Below the pieces are notes generated by a model. It made no database searches. It was given only the letters and a program-made list of their open reading frames with translations, and was not told where the DNA came from. Made by a program: the position numbers and the translations under genes. 64,000 nt of DNA from Candidatus Saccharicenans sp. (GTDB lineage Bacteria > Acidobacteriota > Aminicenantia > Aminicenantales > Saccharicenantaceae): positions 114,606 to 178,605 of the forward strand of contig JANLFU010000006.1 of assembly GCA_024653215.1 (NCBI GenBank). The letters are read 5' to 3'. Shown here one piece after another: positions 1 to 8,451 of this stretch; position 1 is the stretch's first letter, and each line of letters opens with the position of its first letter.

Positions 1-199
1 CCGGGCCACTGCCGGAATGGCTTCCTACGAAAAAATCAAGAAAGTGGCCCTGCTGGACAGGGAACTTGAGATTGAAAAGGGTGAGATTACGCCCACTCTC
101 AAGGTTAGAAGGGCGGCCATAGAAAACCGTTACCGGGAACTGATCGACAGCCTTTACCGGGAGGATTCTTCGGCTTCTTCTTTGGATTCTTCCGAATAG
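1..199 (+). CDS. AMP-forming long-chain acyl-CoA synthetase, C-terminal fragment
   Basis: The gene is cut by the left edge; only about the last 65 residues are visible, read in the frame that starts at base 2. The tail contains KKVALLDRELEIEKGEITPTL followed by KVRR and a final NRYRELIDSLY. This is the familiar C-terminal end of AMP-dependent fatty-acid CoA ligases, where the lysine after GE(I/L)TPTLK is the catalytic lysine of the adenylation step. The enzyme would activate fatty acids to acyl-CoA in the cytoplasm. Its last 46 bases overlap convergently with the zinc-ribbon gene on the other strand. Family assignment is good; substrate chain length cannot be judged from a fragment. Confidence 0.75.
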   Translation, partial: RATAGMASYEKIKKVALLDRELEIEKGEITPTLKVRRAAIENRYRELIDSLYREDSSASSLDSSE

Positions 200-906
200 T
201 CAAAATAGAGGATACGGCCGCAGCTTTCGCACAGGTGCAGCTTGCTGCGGTCGCGGATTTCGTTCAACATCTGGGGCCTGATTCTTAGCTGGCACATGGA
301 ACAGAATTCTTCGATTACCCTGGACAGGGCGATCCCGGCCCGTTTCCTGGCAATGCTCTGGTAGAGCTGAAGCTGGGACTTGGCAATTCCCGGTACCAGC
401 TCTTCTCTTTTCCTGGACAGCTGGTCTTTTTCTGCTTCCAGGGATTGCTTTCTCTGGGTTAGGGCGGCAATCTCCTGCTTAAGGTGTTCTTCCTCGTTTT
501 TCTGTTTCAGGCTGGCGGTCCTGATTTCTTCCTCGATTTCGTCGGCCACCAGCAGTTCCCTGATGATTTCTTCTTCCAGCCGGTCGATTTTCTCCTGGGT
601 TTCCTGGATTTCCTTGAGCAGGGAAGTGTATTCCTTGTTGGACTTGACTTCATTAAGCTGGCGCTTGTACTTGGCTATCTGGGCTTTCAGGTCCTTGACC
701 TCGGCCTCCAGGTCCCTTCTTTTCTTCTGGTTCTGGGCCAGCCGTTCCTTGGCCCGGACCACCAGGTCAGAATCGGCCTTGATCTTTTTTTCTACCTGTT
801 CTATGAGACGGGGGATGTCTGACAGTTCGGCGGTAACCTGCCTGAGGGCATTATCCAGCTCCTGGAGCTGGATTAATTTTTCAAAGTCAGCATCCACTCC
901 ATCCAC
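154..906 (-). CDS. C4-type zinc-ribbon coiled-coil protein
   Basis: A 250-residue protein: a long charged coiled coil (about residues 10-180, rich in heptads of E, K, L and Q) followed by a C-terminal zinc ribbon with two CxxC knuckles, CSMC near residue 203 and CESC near residue 227. This architecture matches the widespread C4 zinc-ribbon family (PF02591; HP0958/FlgZ is a member), thought to bind nucleic acid or partner proteins. The start is GTG at 906 behind a weak GAGAG. It is the last gene of the larB-dnaG-rpoD-tRNA minus-strand run, and genes of this family are often found near dnaG and rpoD. Precise function unknown. Confidence 0.85.
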   Translation of the reverse strand: MDGVDADFEKLIQLQELDNALRQVTAELSDIPRLIEQVEKKIKADSDLVVRAKERLAQNQKKRRDLEAEVKDLKAQIAKYKRQLNEVKSNKEYTSLLKEIQETQEKIDRLEEEIIRELLVADEIEEEIRTASLKQKNEEEHLKQEIAALTQRKQSLEAEKDQLSRKREELVPGIAKSQLQLYQSIARKRAGIALSRVIEEFCSMCQLRIRPQMLNEIRDRSKLHLCESCGRILYFDYSEESKEEAEESSR

Positions 907-935
907 TTTGTCTCTCGATTCATTTAGCCGTTTTT

Positions 936-1010
936 TGGTGGGCCTACCAGGATTCGAACCTGGGACCTGCCGGTTATGAGCCGGTAGCTCTGCCGCTGAG
1001 CTATAGGCCC
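936..1010 (-). tRNA. tRNA with CAT anticodon (Met or lysidine-modified Ile2)
   Basis: On the minus strand the sequence folds as a standard cloverleaf. The seven-base acceptor stem GGGCCTA pairs with TAGGCCC, the D-arm contains AGCTCAG, the anticodon loop is CTCATAA on a CCGG stem, and the T-arm contains GGTTCGAATCC. The 3' CCA is encoded (936-938). The CAT anticodon means elongator Met or Ile2; identity elements read by eye do not settle which. It lies between rpoD and the zinc-ribbon gene in the same orientation. Confidence 0.93.
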
Positions 1011-1056
1011 TTTTTTTGATTTTATACCAGATATTTAGCGGTTAGTCAATTCGCCC

Positions 1057-2736
1057 CTAAAAGCTGTTGGTGAAGGAGCGGAGCTTCTTGGAGCGAGTGG
1101 GGTGCTTCAGCTTCCGCAGGGCCTTGGCCTCGATCTGGCGGATTCTCTCGCGGGTAACCTTGAACTGCTGCCCCACCTCTTCCAGGGTGTGCTCGTTGCC
1201 ATCGCCCAGGCCGAAGCGCATCTTCAGCACCCTGGCTTCACGGTCGGTCAGGGTCTTCAGGGCCTCGTCGATGTGTTCCCGGAGGCTCTGGTAGATGACC
1301 CTTTCCGGGGGAGATGGCATGATCTTATCCTCGATGAAGTCACCCAGGTGGCTGTCTTCCTCTTCTCCGATCGGCGTTTCCAGGGAAATCGGTTCCTGGG
1401 CGATCTTGATGATTTTCCTGACCTTGCTGACCGGCATATCCATTTTCTTGGCGATTTCCTCGCAGGTGGGTTCCCGTCCGAGCTCCTGCACCAGCTGCCT
1501 GGAAATCCGGACCAGCTTGTTGATGGTCTCTATCATGTGGACGGGTATCCTGATGGTCCGGGCCTGGTCGGCGATGGCCCGGGTGATGGCCTGCCGGATC
1601 CACCAGGTGGCGTAGGTGGAGAACTTGTAACCACGCCGGTACTCAAACTTATCCACTGCCTTCATCAGCCCCATGTTGCCTTCCTGGATCAGGTCCAGGA
1701 ACTGCAGGCCGCGGTTGCTGTATTTCTTGGCGATGGAGACCACCAGCCTGAGGTTGGCTTCCACCAGCTGCTTCTTGGCCTGTTCGCTGGTGCTCTTGCC
1801 CATCATGATGGCCCGGACCGCCTTTTTCAGGGCCTGGGAATCCAGGCCGATCTCCTTTTCTATCTTCCTGATGTCCTGGTTGATCCTCTTGATTTCGTTC
1901 TCGATGGCTTTCTTTTCGGCGCGGGACCGAACGGGCCGGAGTGCTTTTTTCTTGCCAGAGCTCACCTTTTTCTTCTGCTCCCTGGGCTTGCGGTTGAGGC
2001 TCTGCTCCAGTTCTGCCCGGCGGTATTCCAGCTCGTTAATCTCCCTTAGCTTATCCTTCATCTGTTCGATAACGGTCTCCCGCAGCCCCGGCTGCAGGTT
2101 AAGGTCCCGGATCAGGCGACTTAGTTTGACGATAATTCGTCCCCTGGCGAAGTTGAATTTCTTCCTTTTAGGCAGCGATTCAATTTTCCTGGCCAGGTCT
2201 TTGATATTTTTTATCTGAAGCAGCAGTTCCTGCTGCTTTTCCGGGAGCTTGTCTTCGGACAGCTCCTCGTCGTTGAAGTCAAAGTAATCCTGGATGGTTT
2301 CCGGGAATTCTTTGATCTTCTGTTCTATCTGCAGGATGTTGGTCAGGACCAGCCTGGTCTTGGACAGGGCCTTGATGATGGCCCGTTCGCCCCGTTCTAT
2401 CTCCCTGGCGATGGCGATTTCACCCTCCCTGGTCAGCAGCGGGATGTTGCCCATCTCCCGGAGGTAGAGCTTGACCGGGTCGGTGGTTCTTTCCAGGCCA
2501 TGGGTGCAGACCGGAACTTTCTTGTGGGGGAAGGGTATTATTTCTCGCTGCTGGGAATCGAGGATCTTGATCCCGTAGCTATCCATGGAGTTCAGGAAAT
2601 CGTCGAAGTCGTCCTCGGCTCCAAACTCATCTCCCAGGGTCTGGTCGATCTCTTCCCAGGACAGGAAGCCCTGTCTCTTGCCCTTGGAAATCAACTGGAG
2701 AATTTCTTCTTTCTGGTACTTGTCGTCAGACGGCAC
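1057..2736 (-). CDS. rpoD: Primary RNA polymerase sigma factor RpoD (sigma-70)
   Basis: A 559-residue housekeeping sigma factor. Region 1.1 is at the N-terminus, region 1.2 at about residues 86-115 ([20 protein letters not shown]), and region 2 at about 320-395 includes the core-binding and -10 recognition helix ([20 protein letters not shown]). Regions 3 and 4 end with the helix-turn-helix [20 protein letters not shown]. The segment between 1.2 and 2 carries a strongly basic linker ([14 protein letters not shown] near residue 257). It starts with GTG at 2736 behind a strong AAGGAGG. It lies 62 bases downstream of dnaG, the classical macromolecular-synthesis order. Confidence 0.97.
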   Translation of the reverse strand: MPSDDKYQKEEILQLISKGKRQGFLSWEEIDQTLGDEFGAEDDFDDFLNSMDSYGIKILDSQQREIIPFPHKKVPVCTHGLERTTDPVKLYLREMGNIPLLTREGEIAIAREIERGERAIIKALSKTRLVLTNILQIEQKIKEFPETIQDYFDFNDEELSEDKLPEKQQELLLQIKNIKDLARKIESLPKRKKFNFARGRIIVKLSRLIRDLNLQPGLRETVIEQMKDKLREINELEYRRAELEQSLNRKPREQKKKVSSGKKKALRPVRSRAEKKAIENEIKRINQDIRKIEKEIGLDSQALKKAVRAIMMGKSTSEQAKKQLVEANLRLVVSIAKKYSNRGLQFLDLIQEGNMGLMKAVDKFEYRRGYKFSTYATWWIRQAITRAIADQARTIRIPVHMIETINKLVRISRQLVQELGREPTCEEIAKKMDMPVSKVRKIIKIAQEPISLETPIGEEEDSHLGDFIEDKIMPSPPERVIYQSLREHIDEALKTLTDREARVLKMRFGLGDGNEHTLEEVGQQFKVTRERIRQIEAKALRKLKHPTRSKKLRSFTNSF

Positions 2737-2798
2737 TTACAGCCTCCTTCTACTCCGCAGGCCGGTGGCCTGGTTTATTATTGTTCGTATATATATGT

Positions 2799-4523
2799 TC
2801 ATAGGGTCATGATCTGCCGGGTCAGCTCATGTTTCTGGTAGAGAAGAGACATGAGCTTTTCCTGGTCGCCTTTCTTTTCGGTCAGGGCGATCTCTCTCTG
2901 AATTTCCCTGAGCTTTTTCTGCAGGCTGTTTTTCTTCAGGGTTATCAGGCAGTCAAGAGCTTCACCTATGGAACCGTCGGGAATATCCTCCTGCAGCACC
3001 CGGCATAACTGGCCCAGCAGCCTGGACTCAACCTTTTCCTGGAGGGGAGCCAGGCTCCAGGTCTGTCCCTGCCGGTAAGATTCCAGGACATACCTGAAGA
3101 CCGGTTCACCGGCCAGACCCCGAAAACAGTCCTCATCCATCTCTCCCAGTATCATCCTGGCAATTTCCTGCTGGTTGAAAAGCAGTTGCAGCAGTCTCTT
3201 TTCAGCCGGCAGGAAAATGTCTTTCTCCTCGCGGCTGGCGGCCGGGGCCGGCTTCCTGCTCTCCTCCAGCATCTGTCTCAGGGTGGTTTCGTTTATCTTG
3301 AAATATTCGGCCGTCCTCTTGAGATATTCGTTCCTGACGATGGCATCGGGGATACGCATGACTTCCTGAATAACCTGACGTGCAGCCCGGCTCTTTTCTT
3401 CCGGAATGTTCAGGCGGGCACCCTTTGAGTATTGGACCAGCAGGAAGCGAAAACCATCCAGGGCCCGTCGGGCGAGTCCCAGGTACTTATCCGGCCCGTA
3501 CTTCCTGATGAAGGCATCGGGGTCAAGCTTTTCCGGCAGGACCAGGATCTTAACCTGGAGTCCCTTTTCCAGGCAGATGGGCACGGCCCGGAGGGCAGCA
3601 TTCAGTCCGGCCTCGTCTCCGTCGTAATTGATTATGACCCTGGGGGCGTACCTCAGTATCTGGGCGGCCTGCTGCGAAGTGAGGCTGGTGCCCATGGATG
3701 CGGCCACGTTCTGGATGCCGGCCTGGAACAGGGCGGCAAAATCGGCATACCCTTCCACCAGGATCAACTCGCCGGCCTGCCTGATGCTGTCCCGGGTGAA
3801 GTTAAGACCGTAGAGGAGGTGGCCCTTGGTAAAAGTCTGGGTCTCCGGGGAATTAAGGTACTTGGGCTGTGCTTCGAAAATAGTCCGTCCGCCGAAAGCC
3901 ACCACCCGTCCGGTCAGGGTGAAAATCGGGAAGATGACCCGGCCCCGGAAGCGGTCACGGTATTCGCCGGGCTTCTGACCTGGAATTATCAACCCGGCCT
4001 TTTCCAGAATCTGAGGACTGTATGACTGCTTGAAATTCTGGAACAAAGCATCCCAGGAGTTCAGGGCATAGCCCAGCCTGAGCTTCTTGATGGTGTCTTC
4101 GGAGAATTGCCGGCTTTTCAGGTATTCCAGAGCTTTTTTCCCTTCGGGAGTCCTGAACAGGTTGTTCCTGAAATAATTCAGGGCCTTGTCGTTGATTTCG
4201 AAAATTTTTTCTTCCAGCCGTGATTCGCGGGCTGCCTGTCGGGTTTCGGGCAGGGGAATCCGGTATTTTTCAGCCAGGAAACGGACGGCTTCGGGGAAGG
4301 TCAGGTTTTCCTTTTCCATCACCAGGGAAAACAGGTCTCCGCCTATGCCGCAGCCAAAACAATGGAAGAGCTGTTTATCTTCGTCGATGGTGAAGGACGG
4401 GTCTTTTTCCGAGTGGAAAGGGCATAGCCCAACCCATTTCTTACCCCGCTTTTTAAGGGTGGTGTACTGGGAGGCTATTTCGACAATAGAAGCCGCCGCC
4501 CTGATCTTTTCGGTTATCTCCAT
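2799..4523 (-). CDS. dnaG: DNA primase DnaG
   Basis: A 574-residue primase that makes RNA primers at the replication fork. The CHC2 zinc-binding domain has ligands C34, H37, C55 and C58 (LCPFHSEKD ... FHCFGCG). The catalytic core has the expected PxYLNSPET and FGGR motifs, and the TOPRIM segment LILVEGYADF is followed by the acidic NYDGDEAG motif. The remaining C-terminal part would be the helicase-interacting domain. It starts with ATG at 4521-4523 and has a good sigma-70 promoter just upstream. It is followed at 62 bases by rpoD. Confidence 0.97.
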   Translation of the reverse strand: MEITEKIRAAASIVEIASQYTTLKKRGKKWVGLCPFHSEKDPSFTIDEDKQLFHCFGCGIGGDLFSLVMEKENLTFPEAVRFLAEKYRIPLPETRQAARESRLEEKIFEINDKALNYFRNNLFRTPEGKKALEYLKSRQFSEDTIKKLRLGYALNSWDALFQNFKQSYSPQILEKAGLIIPGQKPGEYRDRFRGRVIFPIFTLTGRVVAFGGRTIFEAQPKYLNSPETQTFTKGHLLYGLNFTRDSIRQAGELILVEGYADFAALFQAGIQNVAASMGTSLTSQQAAQILRYAPRVIINYDGDEAGLNAALRAVPICLEKGLQVKILVLPEKLDPDAFIRKYGPDKYLGLARRALDGFRFLLVQYSKGARLNIPEEKSRAARQVIQEVMRIPDAIVRNEYLKRTAEYFKINETTLRQMLEESRKPAPAASREEKDIFLPAEKRLLQLLFNQQEIARMILGEMDEDCFRGLAGEPVFRYVLESYRQGQTWSLAPLQEKVESRLLGQLCRVLQEDIPDGSIGEALDCLITLKKNSLQKKLREIQREIALTEKKGDQEKLMSLLYQKHELTRQIMTL

Positions 4524-4553
4524 TAGGCTACGTAAGGTTTGCTTTTCTCATAT

Positions 4554-4582
4554 AAAATAGGTTCGCCCCTGGCAGTTGTCAA
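4554..4582 (-). promoter_or_regulatory. Sigma-70 promoter for dnaG-rpoD
   Basis: On the minus strand a perfect TTGACA (4577-4582) is separated by 17 bases from TATTTT (4554-4559), about 30 bases before the dnaG ATG. It sits in the 100-base gap after larB, so dnaG-rpoD can be transcribed independently of larB. Confidence 0.6.
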
Positions 4583-4583
4583 G

Positions 4584-4618
4584 CTGGCTGCCGGGAAAAA
4601 CTCAATTTTTTCAGCCAG
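4584..4618. repeat. Inverted repeat between larB and dnaG
   Basis: CTGGCTG (4584-4590) and CAGCCAG (4612-4618) form a perfect 7-base inverted repeat with partly complementary A and T tracts inside the loop. It starts a few bases after the larB stop codon and ends next to the dnaG -35 box. It may be a weak terminator or attenuator for larB transcripts, but there is no clean U-run after the stem. Confidence 0.4.
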
Positions 4619-4623
4619 AAAAA

Positions 4624-5367
4624 TCATAGGTGGTTGATCAGGCTGGCCAGATAGCCAGCACCAAAACCGTTGTCTATGTTAACCACGGCCACGCCGCCGG
4701 GACAGGAATTCAGCATGGCCAGCAGGGCTGATAGCCCCTGGAAGTTGGCCCCGTAACCAACACTGGTGGGAACGGCTATGACCGGGGCCCGGAACAGTCC
4801 GGCCACCACGCTGGGCAGGGCTCCTTCCATCCCGGCCACCACCACCAGAACCCGGGCCTCCTTTATCAAATCATAATGCCCAAGCAAACGGTGCAGTCCG
4901 GCCACGCCCACGTCGTAGACCCGGTCGACGACATTGCCGAAGAACTCGGCCGTCAGGGCGGCTTCTTCAGCCACGGGTACATCTGAGGTACCGGCCGAGA
5001 TGACAGCCACCCGGCCTTTTCCCTCCGGCGGCCTGGTTTTTAGGACCGTCAGGCACCTGGCCTGTTCATGGTAATGCCCGGCTTTCAATCGGGCCCTGAT
5101 TTTCCTGTAGTTTTCGGGGGAAAGGCGGGTGATCAGAAGATTGCTGCCCTTCTTCAGGATGGCCGTGGCTATCTTAACCAGCTGGTCCGGGGTTTTACCC
5201 TGTCCGAAGATGACTTCGGGCGTGCCACGCCTGAGCTCCCGGGCATGGTCCACCTTGGCAAAACTCAGGTCCTGGTAGGGGAAATGCTGGAGCTTGTCCA
5301 GGGCCTGCTGGGGGGTGATTTCTTTCCGGTAAAGCTTATCGAGGAGGTCGACCAGAAGCGCTTTCAC
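4624..5367 (-). CDS. larB: LarB-like nickel-pincer cofactor biosynthesis protein
   Basis: A 247-residue LarB homologue. The N-terminal segment (LRRGTPEVIFGQGKTPDQL, about residues 46-65) and the C-terminal PurE/AIR-carboxylase-like domain (GRVAVISAGTSDVPVAEEA near 120, then VVVAGMEGALPSVVAGL and VPTSVGYGA) are typical. LarB carboxylates and hydrolyses nicotinic acid adenine dinucleotide to start the pincer cofactor used by LarA-type racemases. The start is GTG at 5367. No larC, larE or larA is in this window, so the pathway cannot be confirmed here. Confidence 0.88.
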   Translation of the reverse strand: MKALLVDLLDKLYRKEITPQQALDKLQHFPYQDLSFAKVDHARELRRGTPEVIFGQGKTPDQLVKIATAILKKGSNLLITRLSPENYRKIRARLKAGHYHEQARCLTVLKTRPPEGKGRVAVISAGTSDVPVAEEAALTAEFFGNVVDRVYDVGVAGLHRLLGHYDLIKEARVLVVVAGMEGALPSVVAGLFRAPVIAVPTSVGYGANFQGLSALLAMLNSCPGGVAVVNIDNGFGAGYLASLINHL

Positions 5368-5438
5368 GGATGGATTTTAGCATAAAAATTGAATTTTGGC
5401 ATCACCCGGCGGTAAAGTTTTGCCCTTTCCCGGCTGGC

Positions 5439-5467
5439 TTGATTAACGGGTTGCTATGTTGTAAAAT
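5439..5467 (+). promoter_or_regulatory. Sigma-70 promoter for the TPR-glmU-like operon
   Basis: TTGATT (5439-5444), a 17-base spacer and TAAAAT (5462-5467) lie about 36 bases upstream of the GTG start at 5504. Confidence 0.55.
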
Positions 5468-5503
5468 AGCAAAAACTTAAGATGGAATCGTCAGGAGAAA
5501 GCA

Positions 5504-6007
5504 GTGAGCGAAGCCAAGAAAAAAGATGATTATCAGAAGGCGCTGGCCCTTTACAACCAGGGAATAAAGGATTTCCGCAAGAACGACTATGATAAGGCAC
5601 TGGTTTCCTTCAGGGAGCTGGTGGAAACCTATCCAGAAGAACACGAGCTGGTTGACCGGGCCAAGGTTTACATCAGCATCTGCGAGAGAGGTCCCAGGAA
5701 AGAGTCCATCTCTCCAAGGAATATCGAGGATTATCTTTTTTATGCCCAGATGAGAATCAACCAGGGTGACCATCAGGCCGCGCTGAAGCTGCTGGAGAAA
5801 GCCCTGGAGCTCAAAAGGGAGGAAGCCAGGGTTTATTACCTGATGGCCACGGCCTATGTCCAGGCCGGACAGGTGGATGAAGGACTGGAAGCCCTTAAGA
5901 AAGCTCTCCAGAAAGATAAGTCCCTGGCCGTCATGGCTCAGAATGAGCCCGATTTCGAATCCATCTGGGAAGACAAAAGGTTTAAGGTCCTGGTCAAACT
6001 TTCATGA
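5504..6007 (+). CDS. TPR-repeat protein
   Basis: A 167-residue soluble protein made of tetratricopeptide-like helices. One unit near residues 10-45 reads [20 protein letters not shown]; two more lie near 78-110 ([19 protein letters not shown]) and 110-145 ([21 protein letters not shown]). TPRs are scaffolds for protein contacts; no catalytic motif is seen. It starts with GTG at 5504 behind AGGAGA. Its stop overlaps the next start (ATGA at 6004-6007), so it is translationally coupled to the GlmU-like protein and may be its partner. Function otherwise unknown. Confidence 0.8.
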   Translation: MSEAKKKDDYQKALALYNQGIKDFRKNDYDKALVSFRELVETYPEEHELVDRAKVYISICERGPRKESISPRNIEDYLFYAQMRINQGDHQAALKLLEKALELKREEARVYYLMATAYVQAGQVDEGLEALKKALQKDKSLAVMAQNEPDFESIWEDKRFKVLVKLS

Positions 6008-7344
6008 AAAATAAACTCCTGGTTCTGGCCTGCGCGGATGAGGTCCTGGGCGGCCAGAAACAAAACCTGCCTTCCATAATATCTACTCCTTCACTGCTGA
6101 CCGGTCGTCTGGAGATCCTGGTGAAGCTCAGGCCGGAGAGAATTGGCTGGCTCGGGACGGAAACGGCCGAGGCCGGGAAGTTCCGGAAAAACCTGTTAAG
6201 GGTGCTCCCGGCTGGAGAGTTGAACTCTTCGCTGTCAGCCCTGTTGGAAAGGATTAAGAAAGGAAGGTCAACCGGCGATCTCCTGCTCCTGTCACCAGAG
6301 TTTTTCCCCAGGGAAGCTGGCTTCTTAAAGAGATTTCTTAACTTCCATCAAAAATCGGGCAATGACCTAACCCTGGTTGGGGAACGCATAGGTTCTCCCG
6401 AGGACCGATCGTCGGAAGATTATTTTGTTCATCCCGGGCTGGCCCTGGTCTCCTATGATGGCCACCGCAGATGGCTGAGCCGGGTCCGGCCGTTCAAACC
6501 TTCCGGTCAGCTCGACGTGGTGGCCCTGGTGGAGGCAGCCTGGGCGGCCGGACTCAGAATAGGTTTTTACTGGGTAAAAGAAACCGACAAGAACTTGTTC
6601 ATCCCGGTCAATTCTTTATCCGACTATTCCCGGGTGGCTGAATTTCTCAGGCAGGCCAAGATAGCTGAACTGGAAAAACGGGGGGTGTTCTTCCTGGACC
6701 AGGCCTCGGTCTGGATTGACCCCAGGACTAAGGTCGGTCCGGGAACGGTAATTTACCCCTCGGTTATCATTGAAGGCAGAAGCCGGATTGGCCAAGATTG
6801 CCTGATATATCCACACTGTCATATCATTAACAGCCGGCTGGGAAACCGGGTCAAGGTGTTTGGAGCCACGGTTATCGAAGGTTGCCGCATTGATAACGAA
6901 GCCCAGGTCGGGCCGTTTTCCAGGCTGCGGCCGGAAACCAGGCTGCGTCGGGGAAGCCATGTGGGCAATTTTGTGGAGATGAAAAAAACAGTCTTCGGGG
7001 AAGGTTCTAAGGCCATGCATCTCAGCTACCTGGGTGACACCAGGGTTGAGGAGAAAGTCAACGTGGGAGCCGGGACCATCACCTGCAATTATGACGGATT
7101 CAGAAAAAATAGAACGTTCATCGGCCGGGGAGCTTTTATAGGTTCCGGAACGGAACTGGTGGCTCCGGTCCGGGTGGGGCGTGGGGCCTATGTGGCTGCC
7201 GGCTCAACCATAACCGAGAACGTAAAACCCGAAGCCCTGGCCATCGCCCGGGCCCGCCAGGTGCAGAAACCGGGCTGGGCCAGGGAACGCAGGGCCAGTC
7301 TCCAGGCTGCTGGTAAAAAAGCAGCTAAAAAAAAGGGGAAATAA
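6004..7344 (+). CDS. GlmU-like protein: intact acetyltransferase LbH domain, degenerate N-terminal half
   Basis: 446 residues. From about residue 230 to the end it is a left-handed beta-helix very close to GlmU, including [16 protein letters not shown] (H339, the catalytic His position), [13 protein letters not shown] and the VAPVRVG and [10 protein letters not shown] coils. That domain acetylates glucosamine-1-phosphate in UDP-GlcNAc synthesis. The N-terminal 230 residues have roughly the length of the uridyltransferase domain but lack its GxGTRMxSxLPK nucleotide-binding loop; the corresponding stretch reads [17 protein letters not shown]. It is therefore probably acetyltransferase-only, or acts on another sugar phosphate. 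It is coupled to the upstream TPR gene. The C-terminus is lysine-rich. Confidence 0.82.
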   Translation: MKNKLLVLACADEVLGGQKQNLPSIISTPSLLTGRLEILVKLRPERIGWLGTETAEAGKFRKNLLRVLPAGELNSSLSALLERIKKGRSTGDLLLLSPEFFPREAGFLKRFLNFHQKSGNDLTLVGERIGSPEDRSSEDYFVHPGLALVSYDGHRRWLSRVRPFKPSGQLDVVALVEAAWAAGLRIGFYWVKETDKNLFIPVNSLSDYSRVAEFLRQAKIAELEKRGVFFLDQASVWIDPRTKVGPGTVIYPSVIIEGRSRIGQDCLIYPHCHIINSRLGNRVKVFGATVIEGCRIDNEAQVGPFSRLRPETRLRRGSHVGNFVEMKKTVFGEGSKAMHLSYLGDTRVEEKVNVGAGTITCNYDGFRKNRTFIGRGAFIGSGTELVAPVRVGRGAYVAAGSTITENVKPEALAIARARQVQKPGWARERRASLQAAGKKAAKKKGK

Positions 7345-7365
7345 AGTCCCTTCAGAAAGGGCGAT

Positions 7366-8067
7366 TCAGTCCCGGGGAGTAGCTTTCTTTTTTTCTACGC
7401 GATAAACGTGGGCAATTCTCTGGATGGCGGTCAGGTTGGAGACCACGGCCAGTATGATGATGACCGCAATCATTACCGTGTCCCTGTTCCCGAGAATCAG
7501 GGACAGCAGGGTGCCGATAATGAGGAGCACCATTCTTTCAGCCCTCTGCATGATTCCCAGCTGGCAGCTGACTCCCAGGCTTTCCGCCCTGGCCTTGGTA
7601 TAGCTGACCATGGTAGAACCGAGGAAGGCCAGGGCTAGGACCCACAGGACCCAGTGAGGTCCGAAATAAAATCCCAGGCCGAGGTAGATGGCAAACTCCG
7701 AGTAACGGTCGAGGCTGGAGTCGAAAATCGCGCCGAATACGGTCCGGCGGTTGCTGTTGGTGGCCACCTTGCCGTCCAGGATGTCCAGCATCCCGCAGAA
7801 AACCAGGAAGACCAGGGCCCAGCCCCAGCTTCCCAGGGCAAAAAACAGTCCTACCAGCAGGCCGGCCAGAAGGCCAAGAAAGCTGAGCAGGTTAGGACTC
7901 AGCTTCAACCGGACCAGGAACAGAGAGAAACGGTCAAAGACTTCCAGGATGAAGATGATTAACTTCCTGGGAAGGAGCCTGAACCCTTTGTTCTCATAGC
8001 TGACCATCGTTTCAGAATTATAATTGTCATGGATAAAAAAATCAATTTGGCGAATAGCCCCGCTCAC
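7366..8067 (-). CDS. CDP-alcohol phosphatidyltransferase, probably inositol-phosphate type
   Basis: An integral membrane enzyme of 233 residues with about five to six hydrophobic helices. The CDP-alcohol transferase signature is present as DILDGKVAT followed by FGAIFDSSLDR (about residues 95-120); the usual AR after DGxx is AT here. The stretch FDSSLDRYSEFAIY resembles actinobacterial phosphatidylinositol-phosphate synthase more than phosphatidylglycerophosphate synthase. The divergent neighbour makes inositol-1-phosphate, which fits. The longest reading starts at GTG 8067; an internal ATG at 8005-8007 (MVSYENK) is an alternative and neither has a strong ribosome-binding site. Substrate assignment is inference. 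Confidence 0.82.
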   Translation of the reverse strand: MSGAIRQIDFFIHDNYNSETMVSYENKGFRLLPRKLIIFILEVFDRFSLFLVRLKLSPNLLSFLGLLAGLLVGLFFALGSWGWALVFLVFCGMLDILDGKVATNSNRRTVFGAIFDSSLDRYSEFAIYLGLGFYFGPHWVLWVLALAFLGSTMVSYTKARAESLGVSCQLGIMQRAERMVLLIIGTLLSLILGNRDTVMIAVIIILAVVSNLTAIQRIAHVYRVEKKKATPRD

Positions 8068-8451
8068 AATCTTCTTGAAAGCGATTCGTAGCCTTACGAG
8101 AAAATTAAGGCGAAAGGTAAGGCCTTCCGGGGAGTCTGGAGTGGTATACCTGTAGATAAAATTGGCCGGTAAGCCATGCGCTGAAACAGGGCGAGCCTGA
8201 CCTAAATTTATGGGTAAAATGACAGCAGAAGGGCGATGGGGCGGGAGCTACCTCGTTTTTTATAATTACGGTTATGATGCCGGGGCCCAAACCCGTGGCC
8301 CATACAGCCAGAATAATGATCCGGCCCTGAAAAGGCAGCTTGAACATAAAAAAACAGTATGATAACCTTTAATCCACTTATTTTATTCAGCAAATTCTCG
8401 AGTTTATGAATCGACTTTTCATTTCAAGGTGATTTTGTTTAGGAGGCGGTC
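8068..8451. other. 384-base divergent intergenic region
   Basis: It lies between the two inositol-lipid genes, which point away from each other. Short antisense reading frames occur but have no ribosome-binding site or recognisable product. I see no clear riboswitch or strong promoter pair; the control elements for both genes must lie here. Confidence 0.4.

Noticed and set aside
1102..2049. Long plus-strand frame opposite rpoD
   Set aside because: It is the antisense shadow of a highly conserved sigma factor, with low-complexity composition and no start signal.
8105..8393. Overlapping minus-strand reading frames between the CDP-alcohol transferase and ino1
   Set aside because: No ribosome-binding site or family resemblance; they lie in a divergent control region.
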